A program made the position numbers and the translations under genes. Shown in pieces: positions 43,864-53,480 of a DNA stretch of 64,000 nucleotides (position 1 is its first letter; the number at the start of each line of letters is the position of its first letter). The stretch is taken from contig NZ_CP007501.1 in the NCBI RefSeq assembly GCF_000973625.1, positions 1,488,001-1,552,000 on the forward strand. Reading direction: 5' to 3'. The notes under the pieces were generated by a model that was not told the origin of the DNA, made no database searches, and saw only the letters and a program-made list of their open reading frames with translations. The DNA comes from Polynucleobacter duraquae. Its GTDB lineage: Bacteria > Pseudomonadota > Gammaproteobacteria > Burkholderiales > Burkholderiaceae.

Positions 43864-44655
43864 TCAGCCAATAATACCTTTTAAACCGGTGTAAATAGAT
43901 ACCGCAGTAGTTCCAAGTGCCACAATAGTACCGCCGTATTCTTGCAACTTCTTCATGAGGCCATGAAGGCTTGTTGGCGAGATTCGCCCCTCCCCCAAGC
44001 CGGCAACAACCGCCTTAAGAAAGGGGTTGATCGCTGCTTTTCGTAAATGCCTTTGTTTGCTCGCATAGGCTACCCCACCGAGAAGCATCCCAGTTAGGAA
44101 ACTAAAGGCGATACTTGCGGAATATTCCAGAACTTCCCGCCATTCAAATGTATTTTGAGGCCAAATTGGAGAACCATCCACTAAGGAAGTCATCCAGCTC
44201 ATGCCAATAACAGAAGCAATGGCTAAAAAAACGACGCCCATAAACCAAGGAAATAATTTGCGAGTAGTACTTTTAAATAGGAAGTACCCGAAAGGTAAAG
44301 GTAGGATCATAGAGATCAGCCTTAAGTAGAGCGGCTTAGTATCGTAAACAATCGAGATTAAGCCATGCGCAGCTAATAAGAGCGCAAGAGGAATGCCGAT
44401 GTATATAACAATATCCAGCATGGATAAAGCAAGGCCTCTTGGCTCAACCTGCTTTTGAACTTGTTCATCTAACAATAATTGCAATTCTGCAATGCGATGC
44501 TCATAGGCATCTTGATTCGGAATCTCTTCAAGGCGCTTTTCGAGCTCTGCTACCTTGGCCATCATGGGCTTGAATAAATAGAGATCCCGCGTACAAATCT
44601 TGCAGACTGATGCCTCTTCAGAAACTTCAGAGAGGCAGTATGGGCAATTCATCAT
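43864..44655 (-). CDS. Zinc-ribbon multi-spanning membrane protein, unknown function
   Basis: A 263-residue protein. The N-terminus is a zinc ribbon with C4-x2-C7 and C18-x2-C21 (NCPYC...CKIC). A short charged coiled coil follows at about 33-70, then four predicted helices between about 78 and 195 (near 78-98, 107-122, 130-150 and 172-192). The soluble C-terminus ends in a further hydrophobic stretch. I do not recognise the family. It overlaps the Ig-like gene by four bases (ATGA), so it is translated with it as part of the TPR-CHAT cassette. Confidence 0.75.
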   Translation of the reverse strand: MMNCPYCLSEVSEEASVCKICTRDLYLFKPMMAKVAELEKRLEEIPNQDAYEHRIAELQLLLDEQVQKQVEPRGLALSMLDIVIYIGIPLALLLAAHGLISIVYDTKPLYLRLISMILPLPFGYFLFKSTTRKLFPWFMGVVFLAIASVIGMSWMTSLVDGSPIWPQNTFEWREVLEYSASIAFSFLTGMLLGGVAYASKQRHLRKAAINPFLKAVVAGLGEGRISPTSLHGLMKKLQEYGGTIVALGTTAVSIYTGLKGIIG

Positions 44656-45092
44656 TTAACGACTAGAGTGAAAACGGTATTTGTTTCTCGACCATCAGTA
44701 TCTTTTGCCGTTACGCGGATTGTGTGAGAGCCGGAAGGTACATCTGCTTTTGAAAAATCAATACCAGATGCGCTAATAGAATTTTTTAATCTGGGTGTTA
44801 AATCCACAAAGGGGGATTTCATATAAACAACCTTGATTGAAGATGGATCAATCTTTCCTTCTCCGCGAGCTTCAAAGTTAACCTTAAAGTCAAGCGGAGA
44901 GCTGACTGGAGTGTCAGCTTCTGGGGAAACTAGCTTCACCGATGGACCCCGTGAAATCCCACGGGTAGCTAATGCTCCAGATGCCGCTGGCAAAGCAGCT
45001 TCTTTGGCGCTAATTAAAGGTGCCGCACTGACCCATGAAGTTGCGGTCATGAGACTAGTTAAAAATAAGATTTGAGTAAGCTTCATCATCAT
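44652..45092 (-). CDS. Secreted Ig-like domain protein
   Basis: A 146-residue exported protein: signal peptide to about 23 (ISWV-SAA type end), a short linker, then one beta-sandwich domain of about 95 residues. The pattern (PSVKLVSPEADTPVSSPLDFKVNFE ... SGSHTIRVTAKDTDGRETNTVFTLVV) is that of bacterial Ig-like/cadherin-like folds. No catalytic motif is visible; a binding or structural role is likely. Second gene of the cassette, 45 bases after the CHAT gene. Confidence 0.75.
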   Translation of the reverse strand: MMMKLTQILFLTSLMTATSWVSAAPLISAKEAALPAASGALATRGISRGPSVKLVSPEADTPVSSPLDFKVNFEARGEGKIDPSSIKVVYMKSPFVDLTPRLKNSISASGIDFSKADVPSGSHTIRVTAKDTDGRETNTVFTLVVK

Positions 45093-45137
45093 TCCAAAAT
45101 AAGAAAATTAGTTAAAAGTGATTTGATAGATATTAAA

Positions 45138-48100
45138 TCAATCGCCAACCACTACAAAAGGAGCCCAAAACAAGGGGTGCGCATAGGAGTATTTCATCGT
45201 ATTACCTTCTTTCATACCGCCTTGATCTACTTGATTTAGCATGGCCTGACGTAATAACTCAGCCTTGCTGGTACCTTGAGCTTTTTGCTGGCTTTTAAAT
45301 AGATCAGTCATCATGGTTCTAGACGCCGCAGAATCAACCGGCCAGTTAGATACTAAGAGTGCTTTAGCACCAGCAAAAAAGAAGGCTCTACCCAAGCCTG
45401 AGACTGCTTCAGAACCAGCACCCTCTCCAGCAGCAGTGTTACATGCAGATAGCACTACCCAATCAGCATCGAGCTTTAAGGTGAGTACCTTATCCATAGT
45501 CAGAAGTCCGTCATCTTTATCGCCTGTCACATCCGGGGAAGATAGTGCCAATGCGGGCTGAGTAAGGCCATTGAGCTCTCCCGGAACTAAACCATGAGTA
45601 GCAAACATGACTACCTTGCGATCAGAGAGATCAGTAGACATGACTTGCTTCACAGAAGCTTGACGATGCAAGAAGATATCGCCATCTCCAGCACCAATCG
45701 CCTTACCAATCTCTTCAAGCTCAAGACTGGTATCTGGTAAGCGAGGAAGCAAGGCCAGCTCCGCAGAACTTACCCCAGAGGTCTTAGGCGCACTACGCAA
45801 TGACAGTGGAATACCTCTAGTCGCAAGTTGAGTAGCCTTTACTTGTTTTTGCGCAGACTTTTCTTGTTCACTACTAAAGTAAGGATCACCAAAACCAATA
45901 AAGTTTTTGCGATTTGGATTACCGGCTGGTAATGCACGTAAGGCTGTTAAAGCAGTAACAGAGGGGACCTGCGCAACGGCAATGTCCCGTGTTAGCCAAG
46001 GAACAGTTTTATATCCACTAAATGGTGTGGCACCACCTTTGGCAGGTTGAGATGTTGGCTTGGTAACTAATAAGGATAAGGGTAGTTGGCCAAGCTCTGC
46101 ATGCGGTACGGTCAACATCACCTTTTTACCAATAAATGCACTCTGCACTGGGGCAAGAACTTGTTGATAAAGTTGATTTGCTAACGCCACATCGAACGGC
46201 GGAATCTCGTCGATCGTAGCAACGCCTGGATCTAAAGACTTACGTAGTTGCGCTACCTCTTTTGCAATTTGGGCACGACCAACAGCAAGCTGAAAAAACT
46301 GTACAGGTTTATCTTTGCTAATTGCCCAAACATAACCCACGCTATCTGTGAAATACCATGAGACCAAAACTTCATCAGGCTTTAACGCTTTTTGAGTTCG
46401 TTCTACAGAGGCCGGTTTTGGCTCAACAAGTTCAGCATAGTCCGGAAACTTTTTCTCAATCTCTTTTTTCAGATCCTCACGCTGGGATTTAAAGGTAGCG
46501 ATGTCAGTACGAATCTTGGCTTGAGCAGCAGGGAGTTGTTGCGCAGTCGGGGCAGATAATAATCCAGTCAAAAGTTCCGTCAAAGTATTGATACGTTGTT
46601 GCAAATCTTGTTCACGGCGCGCTAAAGATGCTAATTGCGGATCGGAAATAGTCGCACGAGCTGCACTTGAAGTAAGGGCACGCTGTACACCGCTCCCACG
46701 AGCAAGATCGGCAATTTGGAAGGCTTCAGCCGCCGCCGCTCCAGATGAATCTGTTTTTGCTTGCTGGGCTAAAGAGGCCAAATACTCCTCTAAAACAAAG
46801 ATCATTCTTTGGGTTTGCCGTATTGTTGCGGTGGAGTTTTCCGAATCATTTCGCGCCTGATCAACCAGAATCGGAATAGATTGCTTGAACTCAGATAGTG
46901 CTTGAGAACCTTGTCCTGACACTTGAAGCGCAGATGCATTAAATGCTCTGATTGCGGCAAGACGTGGGGAGCTCTTTTCCATTCGAGCGCCCGCCCTAGA
47001 AAGCATATCTGTAGTCATGGCCACAGCCTGGGATGCTTTACCTGTTTTAACTAAAGCAATAGCCCAATCGAGATCGCCAGATTGATAACTGGAGGCAAGC
47101 TCAGGATCGCTCTTAATACCATCCAACATTTCATTGAATATTTTATCTGCCTGTACATATTTACCATCCGCAGCCAATGATGTACCTAAGGCTTTTCTTG
47201 CTGCCGCAATTAATGGAGATGCAGAATAATTTGTTGATTGCATTGCAACCTTGAGAGCTGCCTGAGATAACATTACTGCCTCAGCCTGACGCCCTTGCTC
47301 GCTAATAATTTTTGACAAGGTTAATAATGCAAAACAAGTGCTAGCAGAATTCACCCCCTCGCGATTAATCGCCAGTACAACCGACTCTCTCGCCCAATAT
47401 TCAGCATCAATTAAACGTCGCTGACCTAGAAAAGCATTTGCTAGTTGGTTATATAAACCAACTCTTTGCCCATAGGCATATCTGGGCGTACTTGAAATAT
47501 CCTGCAATACTCTGACCTCATTATCCAAGGCATCTTTATTACTATCTTTGACGTTGTCAAGAATAGTTTTATTTAAGCTCAGAGCAGTTCTAAAGCTCCT
47601 CTCGGCTTCAATAAATTTACCTTCCGACATAAATACTCTGCCACGAGCCCGCTCATAACCCAATTGCCAGTTAGTTTTATATATAAAGTTTGGATTTCTA
47701 GCTACGCTAATTAGATTAGAGTAGTCATTTTCAAGGGTGGCCAAGGCTTTATTGGCACATTCAAAATCTCCCATTCGCAAACATATATTGACAATATTTT
47801 GCCCAGTACTAATCTTCCAACCGCCAAGATTATTAGGAATCATTGCTTTTGTTTCTTCAGCTATTTTTTTAGCAAGAATTAGGTGGCCCCTTAGTGCCTC
47901 CTGCTGGGCATACTGCATTCTTTCATCTAACTGCATTGCAATATCGAAGCTGGGATGGTCAATTGCAGCTTTTTTAAAATTCTCTAAAGCTTCTTTGGAG
48001 TTTTCCAGCGTATTTTCAGCAACAGCGCGCTGATAGTAGTAATTATTTAGGTCGCGAGGGTCATTTGTCGATGGCAGAGGTTTAGTAAGTACTTTTTTTG

Positions 48101-48290
48101 CCTTTTCTATTAGGGCCTGATCCTGTCGAGTCTGACTCAATATCTGCAAAATATCCTTCACATCTCTAGGTGGAGCCTTCACATTCTCAATATCTACTTC
48201 ATCTTTATTGGGGACAGCAAATGAAAAATTAGACAGCACTGTTATGCTGCAGCATAACAATAGTGATTGAATTAGCGAGTGCTTACGCAT
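45138..48290 (-). CDS. Secreted TPR-CHAT domain protein
   Basis: A 1050-residue exported protein. The N-terminus (SLIQSLLLCCSITVLSNFSFA) is a Sec signal peptide. Residues about 60-540 are a helical repeat array of TPR type, 550-615 look like a coiled coil, and about 640-1050 form a CHAT domain, a caspase-fold peptidase. The catalytic pair is intact: H899 in MFATHGLVPGEL and C950 in WVVLSACNTAAGEG. Many CHAT proteins are cytoplasmic; this one should be periplasmic or surface-exposed. Substrate unknown. First gene of a three-gene operon. Confidence 0.9.
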   Translation of the reverse strand: MRKHSLIQSLLLCCSITVLSNFSFAVPNKDEVDIENVKAPPRDVKDILQILSQTRQDQALIEKAKKVLTKPLPSTNDPRDLNNYYYQRAVAENTLENSKEALENFKKAAIDHPSFDIAMQLDERMQYAQQEALRGHLILAKKIAEETKAMIPNNLGGWKISTGQNIVNICLRMGDFECANKALATLENDYSNLISVARNPNFIYKTNWQLGYERARGRVFMSEGKFIEAERSFRTALSLNKTILDNVKDSNKDALDNEVRVLQDISSTPRYAYGQRVGLYNQLANAFLGQRRLIDAEYWARESVVLAINREGVNSASTCFALLTLSKIISEQGRQAEAVMLSQAALKVAMQSTNYSASPLIAAARKALGTSLAADGKYVQADKIFNEMLDGIKSDPELASSYQSGDLDWAIALVKTGKASQAVAMTTDMLSRAGARMEKSSPRLAAIRAFNASALQVSGQGSQALSEFKQSIPILVDQARNDSENSTATIRQTQRMIFVLEEYLASLAQQAKTDSSGAAAAEAFQIADLARGSGVQRALTSSAARATISDPQLASLARREQDLQQRINTLTELLTGLLSAPTAQQLPAAQAKIRTDIATFKSQREDLKKEIEKKFPDYAELVEPKPASVERTQKALKPDEVLVSWYFTDSVGYVWAISKDKPVQFFQLAVGRAQIAKEVAQLRKSLDPGVATIDEIPPFDVALANQLYQQVLAPVQSAFIGKKVMLTVPHAELGQLPLSLLVTKPTSQPAKGGATPFSGYKTVPWLTRDIAVAQVPSVTALTALRALPAGNPNRKNFIGFGDPYFSSEQEKSAQKQVKATQLATRGIPLSLRSAPKTSGVSSAELALLPRLPDTSLELEEIGKAIGAGDGDIFLHRQASVKQVMSTDLSDRKVVMFATHGLVPGELNGLTQPALALSSPDVTGDKDDGLLTMDKVLTLKLDADWVVLSACNTAAGEGAGSEAVSGLGRAFFFAGAKALLVSNWPVDSAASRTMMTDLFKSQQKAQGTSKAELLRQAMLNQVDQGGMKEGNTMKYSYAHPLFWAPFVVVGD

Positions 48291-48407
48291 AGAAAACTCC
48301 TAGTTTTTATAAGCAATATATTAGCCTAAAATAAGGTGAGAGTCTCCCAAGTAGAGGCTCTCTTAAGCCTTCAGAGTTACTAACTCACAAGAGGGTTGGC
48401 GCTTGAC

Positions 48408-49427
48408 CTAAAGGGGGCTCGCCAAAAAGCCTGAGTTGGCCTCAAGCCACTCAACATAGCGACCGACACCCTGCTCCACATTGAGGAAGGGTTCTGAATA
48501 TCCTGCAGCACGCAGTTTGGTTAAATCCGCTTGCGTAAAGCACTGGTACTTACCTTTGAGCGCATCTGGGAATGGGATGTACTCAATTGCCCTTTCTTTG
48601 ACCAACTCTTCTAAGCTAGCAGGATTGGCGTTATCGATTTTGCGCATCGCATTGGCTACCGCATGAGCAACATCATTAAATGGTTGTGCACGGCCACTAC
48701 CGAGATTAAAGATGCCACTGATTTCTGGATGATCTAAGAAATAGAGATTTACCTTCACTACATCTTCTACTGATACAAAGTCACGACTTTGTTCACCAGC
48801 AGCATAACCACCATATTCACCAAAAAGCTTTACCTTGCCATTAGCCTTGTATTGGTGATATTGGTGGAATGCCACTGAAGCCATACGACCTTTGTGCGAT
48901 TCACGTGGACCGTAGACATTGAAGTAACGGAAGCCAACCACTTGTGCAGCATGGGCTTTTTCAGCAAAGCGCTTACGCATTACTTGATCAAATAGGAACT
49001 TGGAGTAGCCATAAATATTCAATGGCTTCTCATGCTCGCGACTCTCTATAAATACATCAGAGCCACCATAGGTTGCAGCTGAAGAGGCATAGAGTAATTG
49101 CACTTTTTGCTCTGTACAGATATCGAGCAAATCCATGGTGTAACGGAAATTATTTGCCATCATGAAGATGCCATCGGTTTCCATCGTATCGGAACAAGCT
49201 CCTTCATGGAACACCGCCCTTACCTTGCCAAATCGACCACTTCTAAATGCCTGCAGAAACTCGTCTTTATCAAGGAAATCAATGATGTCTAGATCCGCTA
49301 AATTGCGGTACTTATCAGCGGGACGTAAATCATCGACCGCAATAATATTTTTCTCGCCACGGGTATTGAGCGCCTGAACAATATTGGCGCCAATAAAGCC
49401 AGCCGCGCCGGTCACGATAATGGTCAT
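48408..49427 (-). CDS. hldD: ADP-L-glycero-D-manno-heptose-6-epimerase
   Basis: Last step in making the L,D-heptose donor for the LPS inner core. The 339-residue SDR protein has [18 protein letters not shown] (NAD(P) site), ASSAATYGG with the catalytic serine region, [10 protein letters not shown] with YxxxK, and [19 protein letters not shown], the HldD signature. It overlaps the kinase gene by four bases, so both heptose steps are coupled. Confidence 0.95.
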   Translation of the reverse strand: MTIIVTGAAGFIGANIVQALNTRGEKNIIAVDDLRPADKYRNLADLDIIDFLDKDEFLQAFRSGRFGKVRAVFHEGACSDTMETDGIFMMANNFRYTMDLLDICTEQKVQLLYASSAATYGGSDVFIESREHEKPLNIYGYSKFLFDQVMRKRFAEKAHAAQVVGFRYFNVYGPRESHKGRMASVAFHQYHQYKANGKVKLFGEYGGYAAGEQSRDFVSVEDVVKVNLYFLDHPEISGIFNLGSGRAQPFNDVAHAVANAMRKIDNANPASLEELVKERAIEYIPFPDALKGKYQCFTQADLTKLRAAGYSEPFLNVEQGVGRYVEWLEANSGFLASPL

Positions 49428-50353
49428 TGCAATTCCTCAGAAGTAACGGTAGCTGTACCCAACTTACCAACCACAATACCACCAGCCCGATTAGCTAAAG
49501 CCATCGCTCTTTCGAGTGGCCAACCTGCCGCCATTGCCACTGCGAGAGTGCCAATGACCGTATCACCAGCGCCCGATACATCAAATACTTCACGTGCTTG
49601 CGCCTTAACGTGGCTAACGCCCGTCTCAGTGAATAAGCTCATACCCTCTTCTGAGCGGGTCAGCAATAAGGCTTCTAGGTTCAATGACTTTCTAAGATCT
49701 TGCGCTCTCTTGGTCAAGTCTTCTTCGCTAGTCCACTTACCCACGACTTGGCGGAGCTCGCTACGGTTTGGAGTAAGTACTGTGGCGCCACGATATTTAG
49801 CGTAATCGTCACCTTTAGGGTCAACGAGAATCATTTTCTTTTGAGCGCGCGCCTGTTCAATCATCAAGGCGACCTGACCTAAGGCGCCTTTACCGTAGTC
49901 AGACAAAATCACCACATCAGCATCGCCTACAAGCTTTTCATAGCGCTCTAACTTATGAGCGAGCGCTGACTCACTAGGAGCCTCTTCAAAGTCCAAACGT
50001 ATCAACTGCTGCTGTCTTGCGATAACTCGTAACTTCACAGTTGTTGGCACTTTGCCGTCAACTTCTAATTGACTATCAACGCCACTGGATTTCAAAAGAT
50101 CTGTAACGTGTCGTCCTGGCTCATCATCGCCAATTACACCCAAGATCGTTGTCTTAGCACCAAGAGCTGCAACGTTACGAGCCACGTTGGCAGCGCCACC
50201 TAAACGCTCATCAATCTTACCTACTTGAACAACGGGTACTGGCGCCTCAGGAGAGATCCGATTCGTATCACCAAACCAATAGCGATCAAGCATGACGTCA
50301 CCCACTACCAATAAGCGGGCTTTAGAAAATTGTTCTCGGTTAGCTTTTTCCAC
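49424..50353 (-). CDS. hldA: D-glycero-beta-D-manno-heptose-7-phosphate kinase
   Basis: PfkB-type sugar kinase for heptose bisphosphate. The 309-residue protein has [18 protein letters not shown] and [20 protein letters not shown] (the PfkB catalytic GAGD). It is the kinase domain alone; the adenylyltransferase domain that follows it in E. coli HldE is missing, so a separate HldC is expected elsewhere. Between ugd and hldD in an envelope-sugar operon. Confidence 0.94.
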   Translation of the reverse strand: MEKANREQFSKARLLVVGDVMLDRYWFGDTNRISPEAPVPVVQVGKIDERLGGAANVARNVAALGAKTTILGVIGDDEPGRHVTDLLKSSGVDSQLEVDGKVPTTVKLRVIARQQQLIRLDFEEAPSESALAHKLERYEKLVGDADVVILSDYGKGALGQVALMIEQARAQKKMILVDPKGDDYAKYRGATVLTPNRSELRQVVGKWTSEEDLTKRAQDLRKSLNLEALLLTRSEEGMSLFTETGVSHVKAQAREVFDVSGAGDTVIGTLAVAMAAGWPLERAMALANRAGGIVVGKLGTATVTSEELQ

Positions 50354-50401
50354 GATGTAACTAATCTCTCTAATCTCTCTTATGGATTTCTGTACTTACT
50401 A

Positions 50402-51766
50402 TTAATTATGACGACCAATACCTTGGTACTCAATACCTAATTCTTGCATAGCTTGTGGCTCATACAGATTACGGCCATCAAAGATGATGGGGTTCTTCAG
50501 TTTGGCTTTGAGCAGGTCAAAGTCAGGGCTTCGGAAGGCTTTCCACTCAGTCACGATCACGAGAGCGTCAGCCCCTTGGGTAGCAACCATCGGATCATCC
50601 ACCAAAGTGACCTGTTTAAGACCTTCTGGATTACCTTTAAAGTCCACCTCAAGGCAATGCCGAGTTTCCGGCATCGCTACGGGGTCATGGGCCACTATTT
50701 GGGCGCCGCGTTTAACTAACTCCTGGATGATGACTCGACTAGGGGCTTCGCGCATATCGTCGGTATTTGGTTTAAATGCTAAACCCCACATCGCAAACTT
50801 CTTACCCTTAAGGTCAGCACCAAATCGTTTTTCAATCTTCTCTACGAGAATGTACTTTTGAGCTTCGTTTACTGCTTCAACAGCATCTAGAATCTTTAGA
50901 TCACGTCCATGCTCAATAGCAGTCTTTGATAAGGCAGAAACGTCTTTTGGAAAGCAGGAGCCGCCATAGCCAGTACCGGAATATAAAAAGCCATAACCAA
51001 TGCGGGAGTCTGAACCAATGCCTTGGCGAACTGCTTCAATATCGGCGCCAACTAAGTCAGCCAGATTGGCTAACTCGTTCATAAAAGAGATGCGAGTTGC
51101 CAACATCGCATTAGCTGCATATTTAGTGAGCTCAGCACTCTTTACATCCATGTAATAGGTGCGCTCATGGTGGCGATTAAATGGGGCATAGAGTTTGCGC
51201 ATTTGCTCTTTAGCACGCAAACCTGCTGGGGTATTTTGCGTACCGATCACAATGCGATCCGGGCGCATGAAGTCCTCTACTGCAGCGCCCTCTTTGAGGA
51301 ACTCTGGATTAGAAACTACTGAACAAAGCTCTGGTGAGAGCCCTCTGTTATTGAGCTCCTCGGTAATCGCTGCTAAAACTTTATCTGCCGTACCTACTGG
51401 CACAGTCGACTTGTCGACGATCACTTTAGGAGTGCTCATATGACGACCAATGTTGCGAGCGGCTGCTACAACGTATTGCAAATCAGCAGAACCATCTTCA
51501 TCTGGCGGAGTGCCAACTGCAATAAATTGAATGTCACCATGGGCAACCGAGGCGGCAATATCAGTAGAGAATTGCAGGCGGCCCGCCGCGCGGTTGCGCT
51601 CAATCATCTCTTTTAAGCCTGGCTCGTAAATAGGGACGCCGCCAGAATTGAGAATCTCAATCTTCTTGGAATCTACGTCTACGCAAAAAACGTTATTACC
51701 CTGCTCTGCTAAGCAAGCGCCAGTAACAAGACCAACGTAACCGCTGCCAATGATGGTGACTTTCAA
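50402..51766 (-). CDS. ugd: UDP-glucose 6-dehydrogenase
   Basis: Oxidises UDP-glucose to UDP-glucuronate for capsule, LPS modification or exopolysaccharide. The 454-residue protein has [23 protein letters not shown] (NAD site), the active cysteine in [16 protein letters not shown], and the [26 protein letters not shown] helix. Position next to lapB and the heptose genes fits a cell-surface role. Confidence 0.96.
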   Translation of the reverse strand: MKVTIIGSGYVGLVTGACLAEQGNNVFCVDVDSKKIEILNSGGVPIYEPGLKEMIERNRAAGRLQFSTDIAASVAHGDIQFIAVGTPPDEDGSADLQYVVAAARNIGRHMSTPKVIVDKSTVPVGTADKVLAAITEELNNRGLSPELCSVVSNPEFLKEGAAVEDFMRPDRIVIGTQNTPAGLRAKEQMRKLYAPFNRHHERTYYMDVKSAELTKYAANAMLATRISFMNELANLADLVGADIEAVRQGIGSDSRIGYGFLYSGTGYGGSCFPKDVSALSKTAIEHGRDLKILDAVEAVNEAQKYILVEKIEKRFGADLKGKKFAMWGLAFKPNTDDMREAPSRVIIQELVKRGAQIVAHDPVAMPETRHCLEVDFKGNPEGLKQVTLVDDPMVATQGADALVIVTEWKAFRSPDFDLLKAKLKNPIIFDGRNLYEPQAMQELGIEYQGIGRHN

Positions 51767-51812
51767 GATAGCTCCAAATAATTCAATATTTAATTAGTAA
51801 TTGCCACTCAGA

Positions 51813-53024
51813 TTACATCGAAGGGCCGCTAGGAACAGCTCCCTCACTGCGTCTTGGTGAGTATGCCTCCCAATGATTACAGCCTGGGCACTGCCAGTAA
51901 AAACGACGCGCACGGAAACCACAGTTACCACAGGTATAGCGAGCCAAACTGGTCGTACGCTGCTTCAATAAACTCAATGTTGCCTGTAAATCAGAAACTC
52001 GCTCTGGGGTGCCATTACTCTCAGCTAATGCCAAACGTGTTTGCGCCAATTTTGAAAGGGCGCTCAAACTTGGTGAATGCTGCATCACCTCAACTAGCAT
52101 CACCTCAGTAGCTTGTGCCCCACGAATTTGGGTCATATGTTTTTGCACAATGTCGAGCAACTCACCAGAGGCTTGGGTTTGCAGCAACTCGCAAAGCGCG
52201 CCCAAACCTAAATCAGCCTTATCAAGCGCTGTATGCGCGGCCATCCAGCGATCCGCAAGCAAATGCATGTAAGCAGGGTGAGTCTTCGCAATTACAGCCC
52301 ATACATCGATTGCCTGAGCTGGGCGATCCATGGCTATCAAATAGTCACCTTGCAAAATGAGTGCACGTGCATGATGCGGGACCGCTTGTAATGCCAATTG
52401 AATAGATTGCTCAACCTCTGGTAAATCTTTGCGACGCAATGCTTCTTGACCCAGCTCACAATGAAACTGTGCAATCTCGGTGTGATGTGATTTTCCTTGT
52501 AAGGCCTCGAGCTCACTAGCAGCAATGATGGCTTTTTTCCAGTCCCGCTCAATTTGATACATCTCGAGCAGACTCTCTTTTGCAGGGGCAGCAAACTTGC
52601 CTTCACCCACACGATTTAATGATGCTTCAGCGCGATCTAACAGACCAGCACGTAAAAAATCACGGCCTAATTCATAGGCAGCGTGGTCTCGATCGCGTGG
52701 CTTTAAGTCATCGCGATTAGCTAGGTGTTGATGCACTCGAATTGCACGCTCAGTTTCGCCACGGCGACGGAATAAATTACCTAAAGCAAAGTGAAGATCG
52801 ATTGTTTCAGGATCAAGCTGAGCGATCTTCACCAAGGTTTCAATTGCCTGATCAGGCTGCTCATTTAATAAGAGGCTTAAGCCTTTAAAGGTTGAACGCT
52901 GCTGACGCATACGCTCACGCTCATCCATGCGATTTTCAAGGCGCAAATCCCAGCGACTAGCCAACCAGCCAATCCCAAACATGACTGGTATTAACAGTAG
53001 CCAGGAGGTAGCAATCTGAATCAT
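51813..53024 (-). CDS. lapB: LPS assembly protein LapB
   Basis: Inner-membrane TPR protein that, with FtsH, controls LpxC turnover and thus LPS amount. The 403-residue protein has a short N-terminal transmembrane helix (about 5-21), TPR-like repeats through about 360, and the C-terminal rubredoxin-type metal site CGNCGFRARRFYWQCPGC. The usual companion lapA is not between it and ihfB here. Confidence 0.93.
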   Translation of the reverse strand: MIQIATSWLLLIPVMFGIGWLASRWDLRLENRMDERERMRQQRSTFKGLSLLLNEQPDQAIETLVKIAQLDPETIDLHFALGNLFRRRGETERAIRVHQHLANRDDLKPRDRDHAAYELGRDFLRAGLLDRAEASLNRVGEGKFAAPAKESLLEMYQIERDWKKAIIAASELEALQGKSHHTEIAQFHCELGQEALRRKDLPEVEQSIQLALQAVPHHARALILQGDYLIAMDRPAQAIDVWAVIAKTHPAYMHLLADRWMAAHTALDKADLGLGALCELLQTQASGELLDIVQKHMTQIRGAQATEVMLVEVMQHSPSLSALSKLAQTRLALAESNGTPERVSDLQATLSLLKQRTTSLARYTCGNCGFRARRFYWQCPGCNHWEAYSPRRSEGAVPSGPSM

Positions 53025-53042
53025 GCTATGCAGAACTTAAAT

Positions 53043-53065
53043 AAAAAAATGGTCCGAATGGACCA
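53043..53065 (-). terminator. Terminator after ihfB
   Basis: On the minus strand TGGTCC and GGACCA (53060-53065 with 53050-53055) form a stem with an ATTC loop (read CGAAT on plus), then TTTTTTTA. It separates ihfB from lapB. Confidence 0.8.
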
Positions 53066-53084
53066 CTGGATATGCGCTATGTGA

Positions 53085-53429
53085 CTAGGCACCAGAACCC
53101 TCTTTAGGGCTCACCTGCTTCAGAGGATTGTAATCAACACGTTCACGTAATTCTTTACCCGGCTTGAAATGGGGCACACGCTTTTCTGGGATCAACACCT
53201 TCTCACCAGATTTTGGGTTACGACCTGTACGTGCAGGACGGTGATGCAAAACGAAACTACCAACACCGCGCAACTCAATCCGCTTACCTTCAGCCAAAGC
53301 GTGAGTCATTGTGTCTAGCAAAGTTTTTACTGCCAACTCTACGTCTCTTGGTAGTAGCTGGGGAAACTGCTCCGCCAAACTCTCCACGAGCTCGGAACGG
53401 GTAATTGCTTGTTGCTCTTGATCTGACAT
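53085..53429 (-). CDS. ihfB: Integration host factor beta subunit
   Basis: DNA-bending HU/IHF protein, heterodimer with IhfA, acting in transcription and recombination. The 114-residue protein has [35 protein letters not shown] and the DNA-arm motif [32 protein letters not shown]. Compared with E. coli it has a short N-terminal extension and about 15 extra C-terminal residues. ATG at 53429 is chosen over TTG at 53438; no ribosome binding site is visible, and a terminator lies just upstream. Confidence 0.94.
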   Translation of the reverse strand: MSDQEQQAITRSELVESLAEQFPQLLPRDVELAVKTLLDTMTHALAEGKRIELRGVGSFVLHHRPARTGRNPKSGEKVLIPEKRVPHFKPGKELRERVDYNPLKQVSPKEGSGA

Positions 53430-53439
53430 ATCTATCAAT

Positions 53440-53472
53440 AAAAAACCGCCGCTCTCCTACCGGAAAGCGGCG
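53440..53472 (-). terminator. Terminator between rpsA and ihfB
   Basis: On the minus strand CGCCGCTTTCC pairs with GGAGAGCGGCG (53462-53472 with 53447-53457; one internal mismatch) around GGTA, followed by GTTTTTT (to 53440). Ends only about 11 bases before the ihfB ATG. Confidence 0.85.
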
Positions 53473-53480
53473 ATATTGAT

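Noticed and set aside
46588..46860. Plus-strand frame opposite the TPR-CHAT gene
   Set aside because: Antisense shadow without a ribosome binding site or family match.
45138..48290. CHAT protein considered as part of a gasdermin or type III-E CRISPR defence locus
   Set aside because: No gasdermin-like, Cas or reverse-transcriptase gene is adjacent, no repeats are present, and the protein carries a signal peptide.
48337..48370. Inverted repeat downstream of hldA-hldD region considered as terminator
   Set aside because: The GAGAG/CTCTC arms carry a mismatch and no T-run follows on the minus strand, so it is not called.
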